Shown in pieces: positions 33,917-42,397 of a stretch of 64,000 nt of DNA (position 1 is the stretch's first letter; each line of letters begins with the position of its first letter). The DNA is taken from contig NC_019729.1 of assembly GCF_000317475.1 (NCBI RefSeq), positions 7,351,445-7,415,444 of the forward strand, in the 5' to 3' direction. Below the pieces are notes generated by a model. It ran no database searches, was not told the origin of the DNA, and worked only from the letters and a program-made list of their open reading frames with translations. The translations under genes and the position numbers were made by a program. The DNA is from Oscillatoria nigro-viridis PCC 7112 (lineage in GTDB: Bacteria > Cyanobacteriota > Cyanobacteriia > Cyanobacteriales > Microcoleaceae).

Positions 33917-35353
33917 GTGACTCAGGGATTTGATTACGATTTAGCAATTATCGGCGCTGGCGTGGGCGGGCACGGCGCGGCCATACACGCGGTTAGCTGC
34001 GGGCTGAAAGTGGCAATTATCGAAGCGGGCGACATGGGCGGGACTTGCGTCAACCGCGGCTGCATTCCCTCGAAGGCGCTGTTGGCGGCTTCCGGGCGGG
34101 TGCGAGATTTGCGGAATGCCCACCACCTGAAGACTTTGGGAATTCAATTGGGCAGTGTGGATTTCGATCGCGGGGCGATCGCCAATCATGCTAATACTAT
34201 TGTCAGCAAACTCCGCGGCGACTTGACCAACAGCCTCAAACGTTTGAACGTGGATGTCATCCCAGGTTGGGGAAAAATTGCCGGTTCTCAAAAAATTACC
34301 GTCGAAACCGATAAAGGCGAGAAAACTATTACCGCCAAGGATGTTATTCTCGCTCCCGGTTCGGTTCCCTTCGTCCCCCCCGGGATAGAAATTGACGGCA
34401 AAACTGTATTTACCAGCGATGATGCTGTCAGGTTGGAATCGCTGCCGAAGTGGATCGCAATTATTGGCAGCGGTTATATCGGTTTGGAGTTTTCGGATAT
34501 TTACACGGCCCTAGGCTGCGAAATTACGATGATTGAAGCTCTAGATCAGTTGATGCCGACTTTTGACCCGGATATTGCTAAGTTGGCAGAACGAGTGTTA
34601 ATTGCACCCCGCGATATTGAAACAAAAGTAGGTGTTTTGGCGAAGAAGATTACTCCTGGTTCGCCGGTCATTATTGAATTAGCTGATTTCAAAACTAAGG
34701 AAGTTGTCGAAGTTTTGGAAGTTGATGCTTGTTTGGTAGCAACTGGTCGGGTGCCGGTGAGCAAGAATTTGGGGTTAGAAACTGTTGGCGTGGAAACGAT
34801 GCGCGGTTATATCCCAGTTAACGATAAGATGCAGGTTTTGGCGGCGGGAGAACCGGTGCAAAATTTGTGGGCGATCGGCGATGTTAACGGCAAAATGATG
34901 TTAGCGCATTCTGCGTCTGCTCAGGGAATTGCCGCAGTAGAAAATATTTGCGGCCGTGCGCGCGAAGTTGACTATTTGAGCATCCCGGCGGCGGCGTTTA
35001 CTCACCCGGAAATTAGCTATGTGGGGATGACGGAACCTGCGGCGAAGGAGTTAGGAAAAGCTGAAGGGTTTGAGGTAGCTTCTGTCAAGACTTATTTTAA
35101 GGGAAATTCTAAGGCTATTGCTGAAGGGGAAACCGACGGTACGGCTAAGGTGATTTTCCGGAAAGATACTGGGGAGTTGTTGGGAGTTCACATTTTCGGT
35201 TTGCACGCTTCGGATTTGATTCAGGAGGCGGCAAATGCGATCGCCCAGCGCGATTCTGTGAACACTTTAGCATTCCGAGTGCACACTCACCCGACTCTTT
35301 CGGAAGTGTTGGATGAGGCGTTTAAACGGGCGGCTGGAGCTGGTAGCCATTAA
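33917..35353 (+). CDS. lpdA: Dihydrolipoyl dehydrogenase (E3)
   Basis: The 478-residue flavoprotein reoxidises dihydrolipoamide in 2-oxoacid dehydrogenase complexes and the glycine cleavage system. The GTG at 33917 is preferred because AGGAG lies 9 bases upstream. The frame extends to 33827 but without homology. Motifs are the FAD site DLAIIGAGVGGHGAA, the redox disulfide C44/C49 in GGTCVNRGCIPSKALL, the NAD site IAIIGSGYIGLEF and the second FAD contact LWAIGDVNGKMMLAH. The catalytic HTHPTLSEVL has HTH where HAH is common. No E1/E2 genes lie nearby, the usual cyanobacterial arrangement. Confidence 0.95.
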   Translation: MTQGFDYDLAIIGAGVGGHGAAIHAVSCGLKVAIIEAGDMGGTCVNRGCIPSKALLAASGRVRDLRNAHHLKTLGIQLGSVDFDRGAIANHANTIVSKLRGDLTNSLKRLNVDVIPGWGKIAGSQKITVETDKGEKTITAKDVILAPGSVPFVPPGIEIDGKTVFTSDDAVRLESLPKWIAIIGSGYIGLEFSDIYTALGCEITMIEALDQLMPTFDPDIAKLAERVLIAPRDIETKVGVLAKKITPGSPVIIELADFKTKEVVEVLEVDACLVATGRVPVSKNLGLETVGVETMRGYIPVNDKMQVLAAGEPVQNLWAIGDVNGKMMLAHSASAQGIAAVENICGRAREVDYLSIPAAAFTHPEISYVGMTEPAAKELGKAEGFEVASVKTYFKGNSKAIAEGETDGTAKVIFRKDTGELLGVHIFGLHASDLIQEAANAIAQRDSVNTLAFRVHTHPTLSEVLDEAFKRAAGAGSH

Positions 35354-35380
35354 TTTGTAGGGGCTGTTTTATTCTTTTAT

Positions 35381-35409
35381 ATCCCCGACTTATTGAAGAA
35401 GTCGGGGAT
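35381..35409 (+). terminator. Terminator of lpdA
   Basis: ATCCCCGACTT pairs with AAGTCGGGGAT over a 7-base loop and is followed by TTTCAG. It lies 28 bases after the lpdA stop. The same GCCCCGA/TCGGGGC stem type recurs at 42114-42144. Confidence 0.6.
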
Positions 35410-35491
35410 TTCAGTATTCTGTTTTAGGGCGGCGGTAGAGCAAGTTAAAGGAGATGAAAGTGCTCGCAATTGCATCTTTTAGCATTCTCCA

Positions 35492-35513
35492 GAACAGGCA
35501 AGATGCCTGTTCC
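35492..35513. repeat. GAACAGGCAAGATGCCTGTTCC palindrome family member
   Basis: This 22-bp near-palindrome recurs four times, with slight variation, inside the coding sequence at 59253-59390. The gap 35410-35742 holds nothing else I can support. Confidence 0.7.
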
Positions 35514-35742
35514 ACAAAGAGTAAGTTTTTTTTGTGGGGTGGGCAGGATGGTCGCCCGTCAAAGGCTTATTGAGATGGGAACCGTAGAGTACCATTTGGG
35601 TGAGGCGATCGCCCTAAAGTTGCTCGAAGTGCGATCGAAGTTGCATCAGTATGTTCTTAAGTTTATCGTTAATGCTCATATCTGTTAAAAATGATTGGAG
35701 GGCGATCGGACTTTGATTAATTCACTTAAGATGAGATATTTG

Positions 35743-36063
35743 TCAGGAACCACTGTTAAGAATTACCTCAGCAATGTCTTGGCGTGTAGCACCGAATATC
35801 AGCAAGGTGCGAATCAGGAGATCCAGGGAAGCGGAAGGATCGCCAGCTTCCATTTTAGCAACTCTTGACTGGCTAGAGTTAATTTTCTGGGCAAGCTCGT
35901 GCTGAGTCATCTGTTGGCTAATCCGGTTTTGTTTGATGGCTTTACTCAGTGCAAGTTTCATTTCTATGAAAGCAATTTCTTCTGATGAAAGTCCGAGAAA
36001 TTCCTCTACTGTCCCGATAGTCCATCCTGCTGCTTCTAAGCGTTGGCGTTTAGCTATGTCCAT
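35743..36063 (-). CDS. HigA-type antitoxin (XRE helix-turn-helix)
   Basis: The 106-residue protein has a helical lead (MDIAKRQRLEAAGWTIGTVE then EEFLGLSSEE). A clear XRE helix-turn-helix follows: MTQHELAQKINSSQSRVAKM, about 52-71. The C-terminal DLLIRTLLIFGATRQDI is typical of HigA-like antitoxins. It follows the toxin gene by 22 bases in the HigB-HigA order. It should bind its own promoter with the toxin and repress it. Confidence 0.85.
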   Translation of the reverse strand: MDIAKRQRLEAAGWTIGTVEEFLGLSSEEIAFIEMKLALSKAIKQNRISQQMTQHELAQKINSSQSRVAKMEAGDPSASLDLLIRTLLIFGATRQDIAEVILNSGS

Positions 36064-36085
36064 AAAATACCTTCTAGATTTAACT

Positions 36086-36427
36086 TTAAATTTCGTCGTA
36101 TTGCTTCAAGCGCTTTTTACATTTTTCAATTATAGAATCCGGTGTTTTGTTCGTGGTTTTGTTAAATACATCCACTATAATAATAGCATCTACATCAATT
36201 CGATAAATGATGCGCCAATCCTTGCTTGCCTGTGAATCGGCTAGACGGATTTCGTGACAATGAGCTCCGATGCTTGGCATAGGGCGAGAGAATGGCATGG
36301 ATAGGCTTTCGCCATCCTGTAGCTTTCGCAGCAGAAATCCGGCTTGAATACGCGCATCAGTAGAAAATGGCGGTGTTTTTACTTCCCCACTAAGCCAGAC
36401 AAGGGGTTTGCTTTCCGAATCTACCAT
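36086..36427 (-). CDS. HigB/RelE-type toxin (phage-derived Gp49-like)
   Basis: The 113-residue protein contains GFLLRKLQDGESLSMPFSRP then GAHCHEIRLAD, DWRIIYRIDVDAIIIVDVFN and a final KCKKRLKQYDEI. This is the Gp49/HigB-like branch of the RelE fold, ribosome-dependent mRNA interferases. The conserved arginine in WRIIYR and the terminal basic helix are present. It is upstream of its antitoxin. Confidence 0.85.
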   Translation of the reverse strand: MVDSESKPLVWLSGEVKTPPFSTDARIQAGFLLRKLQDGESLSMPFSRPMPSIGAHCHEIRLADSQASKDWRIIYRIDVDAIIIVDVFNKTTNKTPDSIIEKCKKRLKQYDEI

Positions 36428-36513
36428 CTATATTTTGGGTTTTTTTAGATCGTATGTCAAATCAGACATATTGGCAATACAGCTTGCCTTATAAAGAGAA
36501 GGTCGATCGTATT

Positions 36514-36760
36514 TCAATCAGAATGTTGTAAATCTGGCTGAATTTTAGCAACAACAAAAGGAGATTCGAGGTCGATCGACCAGTTTTCATCAATTACTTT
36601 GAGATTGGCATCTAAAATCAGAGTCAGTTCGCCAATTTCATCATCGCCATCATCGCTAACCAGGTTGTTTTCGCCAGCAGATAAATCGGCTTTGAGTAAA
36701 AATTTAAGTTTAATCCAGTGAGAAGTGGAATGGTTGTTGATGATATTCGTGCCGATCGAT
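36514..36760 (-). pseudogene. Coding remnant without a start codon
   Basis: The minus strand is open from an in-frame TGA near 36765 to the stop at 36514. It reads NIINNHSTSHWIKLKFLLKA, then ELTLILDANLKVIDENWSID and VVAKIQPDLQHSD. The text looks like real protein, but there is no start codon and nothing homologous continues upstream. It is probably the 3' end of a deleted gene of unknown family. Confidence 0.4.
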
Positions 36761-36860
36761 CAACCGATTAACTCAGCCTGACTATAGTTTGTCTTATGAA
36801 TGGTTGTTAAAGCGGTAAATTTCCCTATGGTGTTGGAGAAACAGAATTAGTTATACTCAA

Positions 36861-36906
36861 AAAAAGAGCGATCGCACTTCAATAATAGAAGGGCGATCGT
36901 TCTTTT
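36861..36906. terminator. HIP1-containing hairpin with A/T tracts
   Basis: AAAAGAGCGATCGC pairs with GGCGATCGTTCTTTT across a 16-base loop. On the minus strand it lies 78 bases past the stop of the 36984 gene and fits a terminator for that unit. Confidence 0.5.
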
Positions 36907-36983
36907 AGCAGCTAAGTCAATTCTCAGAAATACCAGAGCAACATAGCCGATGCCGAGGATTTTCAGGTGATGGATTTAAAAGA

Positions 36984-37556
36984 CTATTGGGGTTGAGCGG
37001 CTTCAACTATAGCCTTGACCATATTAATAGCTTCCTTGATAGGTATGTGACCACTTTCGACATTCCTAATTAAATCCTGAGCATCTTGAGGGCTAATTAG
37101 ATTAAGCTCAATTGGTTCTTTCAAGGAAACGATAAATTTTGTCTTGTCACTCTCTCCAAGCTTAGATGCTCTTTCTTTTGTTTCAACCTCTCTTAGCTGT
37201 TCTTTTAACTGTTTGAGGATTTCTGCTTGTTTCGCTTCATTATAACCGCCACCTCTAGTTAGCCTCGATACTCCATAGGCAATGGCTCCACCTGCTGCTG
37301 CAGTTCCAACTACCCATCCTACCGGAGTTGCCCCTAATAAGCTTAGCCCCAACCATGACCCAACAGTTGTAACTATTGGGATAGCTGTTGCACCTGCGGC
37401 CGCAGCTACAGTGCCAGCAGCACCAGCACCTAATACTGCACCAACTCCTACAATCCCAATATCACCTAAAATTCCCATTTTATCATTAGGATTTTTTTCC
37501 AGTTGCTCGATCGCTTTAAGGATTTGCTCCTTAGTTACCTTTTTATTTTCTGACAT
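36984..37556 (-). CDS. Glycine/alanine-rich membrane-active hypothetical protein
   Basis: The 190-residue protein has a charged N-terminal helix (TKEQILKAIEQLEKNPND). A hydrophobic block of about 75 residues follows (about 27-105), dominated by Gly and Ala: GILGDIGIVGVGAVLGAGAA, then GATAIPIVTTVGSWLG and TPVGWVVGTAAAGGAIAYG. The C-terminal half is charged and helical, with SPQDAQDLIRNVESGHI. Such Gly/Ala hairpins resemble pore-forming or membrane-inserting effectors, but I do not recognise a named family. It follows the 37590 gene by 33 bases on the same strand, and both are divergent from the STAND ATPase. Confidence 0.65.
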   Translation of the reverse strand: MSENKKVTKEQILKAIEQLEKNPNDKMGILGDIGIVGVGAVLGAGAAGTVAAAAGATAIPIVTTVGSWLGLSLLGATPVGWVVGTAAAGGAIAYGVSRLTRGGGYNEAKQAEILKQLKEQLREVETKERASKLGESDKTKFIVSLKEPIELNLISPQDAQDLIRNVESGHIPIKEAINMVKAIVEAAQPQ

Positions 37557-37589
37557 ATTAAACCTCTTGATTTTTTCAAATTTTGTTTT

Positions 37590-38093
37590 TTAAGCAGTGA
37601 TAACGTTGCGAAAAACTGCATTAAAAACATCAATCAGTAGTTGAAAAAACAATCGGGCGATTTGAATAATGTCTTGTGTTACTCCAACTATGCCATCTAC
37701 TTGACGGTAGCCTTCATCTAGTCTATGTCCAGCGATCGCACCAACAGTTATACCTAGCGCTGCTGCCAATGGCGCTAACAATGGGCCTATAATTGGTACT
37801 GAACTTGCCAATAGCCCCACAGCAGCTCCTAGAGCAATGCCCGTAGCTAAATTAGGATGTGCCTTGACAAACTCGATAATTTTGATCAGAACAATTTTCC
37901 CTACAGCCAAAACTTTGTTACCAGATTTTTTCGTGTAGCTAGCCAACTCGTGCAATCTGATGGTGACTTCGTGGGGCAAGCCGATATCGTTTAACCAGAC
38001 ATACAACTCGCTACTACTCATTGAATCGGCATCTACTTGCCAGAGAGCCATTTTTAAGTTTGCTTGGGGGAGGGATAATGCTTGTGCAGTCAT
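37590..38093 (-). CDS. Small membrane protein with hydrophobic hairpin, putative effector
   Basis: The 167-residue protein has a soluble N-terminal part (MSSSELYVWLNDIGLPHEVT). Two hydrophobic segments follow (about 95-135), rich in Gly/Ala/Pro: LATGIALGAAVGLLASSVPI then GPLLAPLAAALGITVGAIAG. The C-terminus is amphipathic: IIQIARLFFQLLIDVFNAVF. The layout, soluble head plus hydrophobic hairpin, is similar to that of the 36984 protein. It begins 219 bases from the divergent STAND ATPase, across a region with repeated operator-like sites. I know no family. Confidence 0.65.
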   Translation of the reverse strand: MTAQALSLPQANLKMALWQVDADSMSSSELYVWLNDIGLPHEVTIRLHELASYTKKSGNKVLAVGKIVLIKIIEFVKAHPNLATGIALGAAVGLLASSVPIIGPLLAPLAAALGITVGAIAGHRLDEGYRQVDGIVGVTQDIIQIARLFFQLLIDVFNAVFRNVITA

Positions 38094-38163
38094 TTTTTTC
38101 CTATGGGAAAGCTATAATAGTGCCTCTTAAATATGATTGTGACTATAAAATCTCAGTCTTGTC

Positions 38164-38277
38164 GAGTCGGAAAAAGTCGGATAAAGTAGGCACTTTTATA
38201 TCATTTGCGATTTACCCACGCTAGAAAACGCTGGAGAAACTCGATCGGGCGGGTCGGAAAAAGTCGGATCGAGTAGG
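38164..38277. promoter_or_regulatory. Duplicated 27-bp site in the divergent promoter region
   Basis: AGTCGGAAAAAGTCGGATAA is followed by AGTAGG at 38165-38190. The same pattern, GGTCGGAAAAAGTCGGATCG plus AGTAGG, is at 38252-38277. Each copy contains two GTCGGA hexamers 11 bases apart and a GTAGG, one helical turn apart. Two copies lie between the divergent genes at 38093 and 38313, as expected for a regulator binding repeated half-sites. Confidence 0.55.
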
Positions 38278-38312
38278 ATATAATAGGCAAAACCCCAGCA
38301 TTAACCCGACCT

Positions 38313-39749
38313 ATGGACGTTCAAGAAGTCTTAAAACTTGCCGACGACCTAGTTTTTATCAATACGGGAAAACACTTAGACAATCTGCAAGAGGTGATAC
38401 TGCGGGGAACTTTACAAGGTCAGAAATACTCAAAAATAGCAGATGAATCTCACTGTAGTGAAGGTCACATTAAAGATATTGCCTCTGAATTATGGCAGCT
38501 ACTATCAGAAGTATTAGGCGAAGAAGTCAATAAATCAAATTTTAGAGTCACCTTCGAGCGATTAAAATTATCAAATCTCTGGAACTTCAATAATAAAGAT
38601 TGTGTACACATTGGTAACGTCAACGTCTGTGAAAATAGTTCACAGTCTCCAAAATTCCCCAACTCACCAACCGATGAAGAACCTCTAAACAAAGGCAACA
38701 CTGAACCAAAATTGCGTCAATTCTTAGCTGAAATGCCTAAGTCTGGCATTTTCTACGATCGCGCATCCGAACTCACCACCCTCAAACAGTGGATTCTCCA
38801 CGAAAACACCCGCCTACTCGCCATACTAGGCATAGTCGGCATTGGCAAAACAGCTCTCGCCGTACACCTAGTAGAACAAATCAAACATGAATTTGATTTC
38901 ATCATCTGGCGAAGTCTCGCCACATCTCCACCCCTGTCAATACTTCAAACAAATATAATTCAATTCTTCAGTAGGGGCGATGTCCCCGTGCCAGCCCCAA
39001 ATGCCGACGGCGTGGTTGTCCCAGAGAATGGGGCAACCACGGGGGGTTTGCCCCTACTGAACTACTTGCAAAAATACCGCTGTCTGCTGATACTCGATGA
39101 CGTACAAATGGTAAATAGCAGCGGACAACTCGCTGGTATTTACCAACCTGGATACGAAGATTACGGCACACTATTCAGACAGGTAGGAGAATTATCTCAC
39201 AACAGTTGTTTAATCCTGATTGGTTCGGAAAAGCCTAGAGAAATCGCCGCATTAGAAGGCAAAAACCAGCCAATTCGCTCATTACAACTGAATGGTTTAG
39301 GTGCAGCAGCGGGGGGAATTCTCCGAGAAAAAGGTTTAACTGAAGATGCAAAATTGTCAGAACTAATTGAACAATATAGAGGCAATCCCTTGTGGTTAAA
39401 AATAGTTGCTACAATGATTCAAGATTTATTTAACGGCAGCCTATCGGATTTTTTGTCTGACGAACCATTATTTTTAGGTGATTTAGAATCTTTACTGGAT
39501 AGGCCATTTAATCGTTTATCCGAGTCAGAAAAACAGGTAATGTCATGGCTAGCGAGTGAAACCGCGCCAGTTTCCCTCTCAAAAGTGCCAGAGAATCTGC
39601 AATTATCTCGATCGCACTTTTTGAAAGTGATGCAATCCTTGGGACGGCGTTCATTAATTGAAAAAATCCCGGAGGGCGATCGTACATTTTTTACCCTTGC
39701 ACCCGTACTAAAAGAGTATGTCAAAACTAACTATTGCCCCTCAACATAG
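38313..39749 (+). CDS. vMAP-type N-terminal domain plus NB-ARC STAND ATPase without sensor repeats
   Basis: The 478-residue protein starts MDVQEVLKLADDLVFINTGK and contains GQKYSKIADESHCSEGHIKD (about 31-50). This helix-turn-helix-like domain is found at the N-terminus of cyanobacterial NB-ARC proteins and called vMAP. From about 150 the NB-ARC ATPase follows: Walker A ILGIVGIGKTALAVHL, Walker B CLLILDDVQ and the sensor motif GNPLWLKIVATMI, ending with winged-helix text. Relatives usually carry WD40 or TPR repeats after this. Here the protein stops at residue 478, so the sensing repeats are missing. A palindromic repeat element is inserted in frame at 38970-39058. Confidence 0.85.
   Translation: MDVQEVLKLADDLVFINTGKHLDNLQEVILRGTLQGQKYSKIADESHCSEGHIKDIASELWQLLSEVLGEEVNKSNFRVTFERLKLSNLWNFNNKDCVHIGNVNVCENSSQSPKFPNSPTDEEPLNKGNTEPKLRQFLAEMPKSGIFYDRASELTTLKQWILHENTRLLAILGIVGIGKTALAVHLVEQIKHEFDFIIWRSLATSPPLSILQTNIIQFFSRGDVPVPAPNADGVVVPENGATTGGLPLLNYLQKYRCLLILDDVQMVNSSGQLAGIYQPGYEDYGTLFRQVGELSHNSCLILIGSEKPREIAALEGKNQPIRSLQLNGLGAAAGGILREKGLTEDAKLSELIEQYRGNPLWLKIVATMIQDLFNGSLSDFLSDEPLFLGDLESLLDRPFNRLSESEKQVMSWLASETAPVSLSKVPENLQLSRSHFLKVMQSLGRRSLIEKIPEGDRTFFTLAPVLKEYVKTNYCPST
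38970..39058. repeat. 89-bp palindromic repeat element inside the NB-ARC gene
   Basis: AGTAGGGGC at 38970 pairs with GCCCCTACT at 39050-39058, and CGTGGTTGTCCC pairs with GGGGCAACCACG inside. It encodes the low-complexity stretch RGDVPVPAPNADGVVVPENG within the ATPase domain, between IQFFS and LLNYLQKYRCLLI, and keeps the frame. Similar G/C palindromes occur in the MITE at 26803. Confidence 0.75.
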
Positions 39750-39830
39750 AACATGAAGCCCGATCGCCCTTATAATCTTCTTAGTATTGGCAAGCCAAAA
39801 ACCATGTCACTCACACAAACCCAAGTCACC

Positions 39831-41074
39831 TATAGCAATCCTAAATGATTTTCTATATCTAGAGCAATCCTAAATGATTTTCTCTGTGTAAGTATATTGA
39901 CGTATTTTGGGGAAATCAAATTTATGTTCGTTAGTAAAAAACTCTCTCCAAAAATTTGACAATCTTAAAAGACCTACATAAATACCAATACTTTATTAAA
40001 AAGTTTTTAGCTTGTAACCAAATATCTTCAACCGGATTCTGTCCGGGAGCATTGGGAGCAAATAAAATACAAATAATTGACCAATTATCAGGTTTTTTGT
40101 CACCATTTAGTTCTAATAAAAAGTCTCTAAATTCTCCATATTTATGATAAATATCTCCCTACATTATCAAGATAATCTTGCGATTTTTATATTTATTTTG
40201 TAAATATTTTATGAATTTAACTGTTGATTTTCCATCGCCAGATGGATGGCTCTGAACATGGAATTCTTTGCTTGGATAATTGAGTGCGCCCAAATAAGTT
40301 TGTCTATCTTTTTGATTGGTAATTGGAAATTCAATTCTGATGCAATGATTGACCCCAAATATAACCAGTTAGATCGCCATTAAGTAGATGACATTCATCT
40401 AAAAACAATACTATTCTTTCCCCGGATTCTATACCTGCCTTGTTTTTCAATAAAAAAAATGTTAATTTATTCCGTGTTTTTTTACCAGTTTTTTATAAAA
40501 TTTAGGATGAGTTGTTTGAGTTTTTTTAACTATTTTTTTCGATAAAAAGTTCATATTAACTCTGTTTTGATTTATATAGCCTTTCGAGCTCTCATATGAG
40601 GTACTCTAGGGAATAGGGCATAGGGCATAGGGCATACCTCACTTTTTTGAGAACCGCTGTATATCACGCCAAATCCTTGCTCTAAATCAGTAACCAGCTC
40701 ATCTAAATTCCCATATTCTTTATTTTTTAACCTCTCAATTACTTCAGTATTTTGTTGAGCTGTTAAGTACCCTATGTCATAGTTTGAGTGCGGCGATACC
40801 TTGGGTTTTAAATTGTTTTTTCTGACAACCAATAAAAAAATACTTACACGCCATATCTTGCTGATTTCATGGTAGATCACCTGAGAGCGCCATCCTTACA
40901 GCTATTGCTCGTTTTAGTTCTCTGGCATCGAAATCGCTTTTAATGAAAGATTCTAATTGGGCTATTTCTTTTTCACTATCTTTTTGTAGCCGTTGTAATT
41001 TATTCATTTTTTTTCACGGTCGAGTATTGCATATAATTGTATCACAATCATGATAATAATTTAGGATTGCTATA
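39831..41074 (-). mobile_element. Degenerate IS630-family insertion sequence with 16-bp perfect inverted ends
   Basis: The ends TATAGCAATCCTAAAT (39831-39846) and ATTTAGGATTGCTATA (41059-41074) are exact complements and start with TA. The left end is partly duplicated (AGCAATCCTAAATGATTTTCT again at 39863). It is 1244 bp long. Its transposase is described separately. The heptamer GCATAGG array at 40610-40633 lies inside. Confidence 0.8.
39850..41007 (-). pseudogene. IS630-family transposase remnant
   Basis: Read on the minus strand from 41007: MNKLQRLQKDSEKEIAQLES, then KSDFDARELKRAIAVRMALS, and a stop. Another frame gives WRVSIFLLVVRKNNLKPKVS and LTAQQNTEVIERLKNKEYGN (40572-40880). After a gap, ERIVLFLDECHLLNGDLTGY carries the first catalytic aspartate. 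The middle aspartate region is broken by a stop (IILIM, stop, GDIYHKYGEF). APNAPGQNPVEDIWLQAKKL carries the catalytic glutamate. It is inactive. Confidence 0.85.
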
Positions 41075-41299
41075 CATGGAATCTGCTGTAAGATTATAAT
41101 ACTAAATCCGGATTGGTTAAATCTTAATTATTGGGTTCGTAGCCGATATGGTAAGTAAAAAACCTTGCCAATTACAAATTACGAATTACTAATTATTGGT
41201 CAAAGCTAAAAATAGCTGCACAGCAGTCAACAGCGGTATACCTGACACTCCGCCAAATTAAATGTAGGATTAAGTGTTGCCGTGAATGAGAAATAAAAG

Positions 41300-42082
41300 A
41301 TGAACGTATCCACTATTTGGCGAAAACTCCGCAGCCAGCAAGCCTTCTGCTTGGCTGCACTCCTGGCAGGTTGCCTGGTATTTATCGGTTGTTCCCCCGC
41401 ACAGTCAGGGGCTGGCAATTCAGTCGATCCCAAGTTGAAAGAGCAAGTCTTGCAGATTATCCGCGAAAACCCGCAAGCAATTTTAGAGTCGGTACAAGCG
41501 TACCAGCAACAGCAGCAGCAGTCTCTCAAAGCAGCGCAGGAATCATTTTTGCAGCAGATGAAAAGTAATCCCAAATCTGCAATCGGGGATTCTCCCACCA
41601 CGGGTTCAGCTTCGCAGCAGATTGTACTTTTAGAATTCTCTGACTTTCAATGTCCGTTTTGCGCGCGCGCTTACGATACTGTCAAGCAGTTTATGGCAAA
41701 ACACCAGGACAAAGTTACTTTAGCTTACAAGCATTTTCCTTTGACTTCAATTCACCCTCAAGCGCTGCCAGCAGCTAAAGCAGCTTGGGCGGCAGGGCAG
41801 CAGGGCAAATTCTGGGAATACTACAGCGCTTTGTTTGAAGGGCAGAAAGAGTTAGGCGAACCATTGTACGGATCGATCGCCCAAAAGCTCAATCTAAAAT
41901 TAGATAAATTCAACACCGATCGCAACAGCCCCGCTGCCGAAGCAGCCATTGCCAAAGACGTGCAACTGGCTCAAAAACTGGGCATTGAAGGCACTCCGTT
42001 TTTTATTATGAACGGCAAAACTTTCTCCGGGGCGATCGAGCTTTCTGAGATGGAAAGCATTCTCGCTAGTATCTCCAAATAA
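41300..42082 (+). CDS. DsbA-family thioredoxin-fold lipoprotein
   Basis: The 260-residue protein has a signal peptide with lipobox LVFIGC (about residue 31). A helical lead resembling disulfide-reductase leaders follows (KEQVLQIIRENPQAILESVQ, glutamine-rich to about 95). The DsbA-like domain has the active site FSDFQCPFCARAY (about 112-125, CPFC) and the cis-proline loop IEGTPFFIMNG near the end. It is probably a periplasmic thiol-disulfide oxidoreductase or isomerase acting on secreted proteins. The large secreted calcium-binding protein encoded next is a conceivable client, though it has few cysteines. A strong hairpin follows the gene. Confidence 0.9.
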   Translation: MNVSTIWRKLRSQQAFCLAALLAGCLVFIGCSPAQSGAGNSVDPKLKEQVLQIIRENPQAILESVQAYQQQQQQSLKAAQESFLQQMKSNPKSAIGDSPTTGSASQQIVLLEFSDFQCPFCARAYDTVKQFMAKHQDKVTLAYKHFPLTSIHPQALPAAKAAWAAGQQGKFWEYYSALFEGQKELGEPLYGSIAQKLNLKLDKFNTDRNSPAAEAAIAKDVQLAQKLGIEGTPFFIMNGKTFSGAIELSEMESILASISK

Positions 42083-42113
42083 GTAAGCCCACCTAAAAAA
42101 AACCGAACCCCCA

Positions 42114-42144
42114 GAGCCCCGATTTCTTAAAGAAGTCGGGGCTC
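42114..42144. terminator. Hairpin terminator after the DsbA-like gene
   Basis: GAGCCCCGATTTCTT and AAGAAGTCGGGGCTC form a 15-bp stem with one mismatch and a one-base loop, 32 bases past the stop. No strong T-run follows. The remaining gap to 42397 is AT-rich and featureless. Confidence 0.5.
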
Positions 42145-42397
42145 GAATGGGCGATCGGGTCGATCGCTATATTTACTGACTAATTTTTACGATTGGGAAC
42201 AAAGTTGCTCCTTGTGTTGTCTTAGTAAGACTCTAAGCTGCTTATGACTTAAGCATTATATCTTGCCTTTTACAAGCTTTCCCCAACCTAGCTAGTGGAT
42301 TCAAATGATTATTTGTCAATACTAATTTGAATTCTTTTGGCAAGAAGATTGCCGCTTTTAAGCTCCATTTCCCTTGCATCTACGAGGAAAATTTATC

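Noticed and set aside
35470..35688. 72-codon + strand ORF
   Set aside because: It begins in the dispersed 22-bp palindrome and reads FSRTGKMPVPQ from that repeat. No homology or ribosome site is apparent.
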